Below are positions 5,440 through 5,569 of a stretch of 5,569 nucleotides of DNA, in pieces; position 1 is the first letter of the stretch; every line of letters begins with the position of its first letter. The notes below the pieces were generated by a model, which saw only the letters and a list, made by a program, of their open reading frames with translations, had not been told where the DNA came from and ran no database searches. The DNA lies in NCBI GenBank assembly GCA_045530865.1, contig JAZSCX010000066.1, positions 1 through 5,569 of the forward strand, written 5' to 3'. Source of the stretch: Avoscillospira sp045530865. GTDB taxonomy: Bacteria; Bacillota; Clostridia; Oscillospirales; Oscillospiraceae. The position numbers were made by a program, and so were the translations under genes.

Positions 5440-5569
5440 AGATAGTCAAGCAAGTGCAACACATTCTTCAAAAACTTCAGTTGGAGTTTTCCAACCGAGA
5501 CATTTTCTGGGACGAGAATTGATCAGATCTGCTATAAACTGCACAAGCTCATCAGTGATCGTCCTGAAA
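5440..5569 (-). mobile_element. Terminal end of an IS30-like insertion sequence
   Basis: The transposase fragment reaches almost to the repeat. In Firmicutes IS30 elements the end of the gene usually runs into the terminal inverted repeat, often containing a GTTGCACTTG-like core; here the minus strand has GTTGCACTTGCTTGACTATC at 5441-5460. I therefore place the element's end near 5440. The exact boundary and the 2-3 bp target duplication cannot be set without the other end. Confidence 0.6.
5446..5568 (-). CDS. IS30-family transposase, C-terminal 40 codons (runs off the right edge)
   Basis: The minus strand reads in from the right edge and ends at TGA (5446-5448). It contains INSRPRKCLGWKTPTEVF, the very conserved C-terminal block of IS30-family DDE transposases (typically NNRPRK-LGWKTP-EVF), preceded by ITDELVQFIADL, the usual helix. 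In that family the segment closes the DDE catalytic domain, shortly after the catalytic glutamate, which would lie outside the window. The gene faces glmE (convergent). Whether the transposase is intact cannot be told from here. Upstream sequence would be needed to see the helix-turn-helix and the first catalytic residues. Confidence 0.88.
   Translation of the reverse strand, partial: FRTITDELVQFIADLINSRPRKCLGWKTPTEVFEECVALA

Noticed and set aside
5199..5522. Plus-strand open frame spanning the end of glmE, the repeat and the IS end
   Set aside because: It crosses three unrelated sequence units, has no ribosome site, and its end is antisense to the transposase fragment.

Overview
The window comes from a Gram-positive anaerobe of the class Clostridia, probably a gut Oscillospirales-type genome. 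This is inferred from GC-rich genes with AT-rich promoter gaps, strong AGGAGG-type ribosome sites, near-consensus housekeeping promoters, a hairpin-rich repeat of a kind I associate with that group, and gene content typical of amino-acid fermenters. No 16S or other marker is present, so the placement is tentative.

Layout, left to right. (1) 1-140, minus strand: the first 46 codons of serC (phosphoserine aminotransferase), with its own promoter at 197-225. (2) 226-461: an AT-rich gap with no credible gene. (3) 456-1908, minus strand: a two-gene operon for the beta and alpha subunits of a class I [4Fe-4S] fumarase-family hydro-lyase. It starts from a perfect TTGACA-17-TATAAT promoter and ends in a 15-bp perfect hairpin with a T tract. 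(4) 1909-2056: a compact divergent promoter region. (5) 2057-5317, plus strand: glmS, glmL and glmE, encoding the B12-binding subunit, the ATPase-like accessory protein and the catalytic subunit of coenzyme-B12-dependent glutamate mutase. The genes are tightly packed (11-bp gap, then a 17-bp overlap). (6) 5338-5436: a palindromic repeat that looks cut off on its right side. (7) 5446-5569, minus strand: the last 40 codons of an IS30-family transposase running out of the window.

Working together: glutamate mutase converts L-glutamate to (2S,3S)-3-methylaspartate. In the clostridial methylaspartate pathway, methylaspartase then gives mesaconate, and a two-subunit class I hydro-lyase hydrates mesaconate to citramalate, which is cleaved to acetate and pyruvate. 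The divergent fumarase-like pair is therefore a good candidate for mesaconase rather than a citric-acid-cycle fumarase, although sequence alone does not settle the substrate. Methylaspartase and citramalate lyase are not in the window. The position just after glmE, where methylaspartase often sits, is occupied by the repeat and the IS30-like element.

I see no clearly new system. The points most worth following are the divergent mesaconase/mutase arrangement with its back-to-back promoters, and the repeat/IS junction behind glmE.
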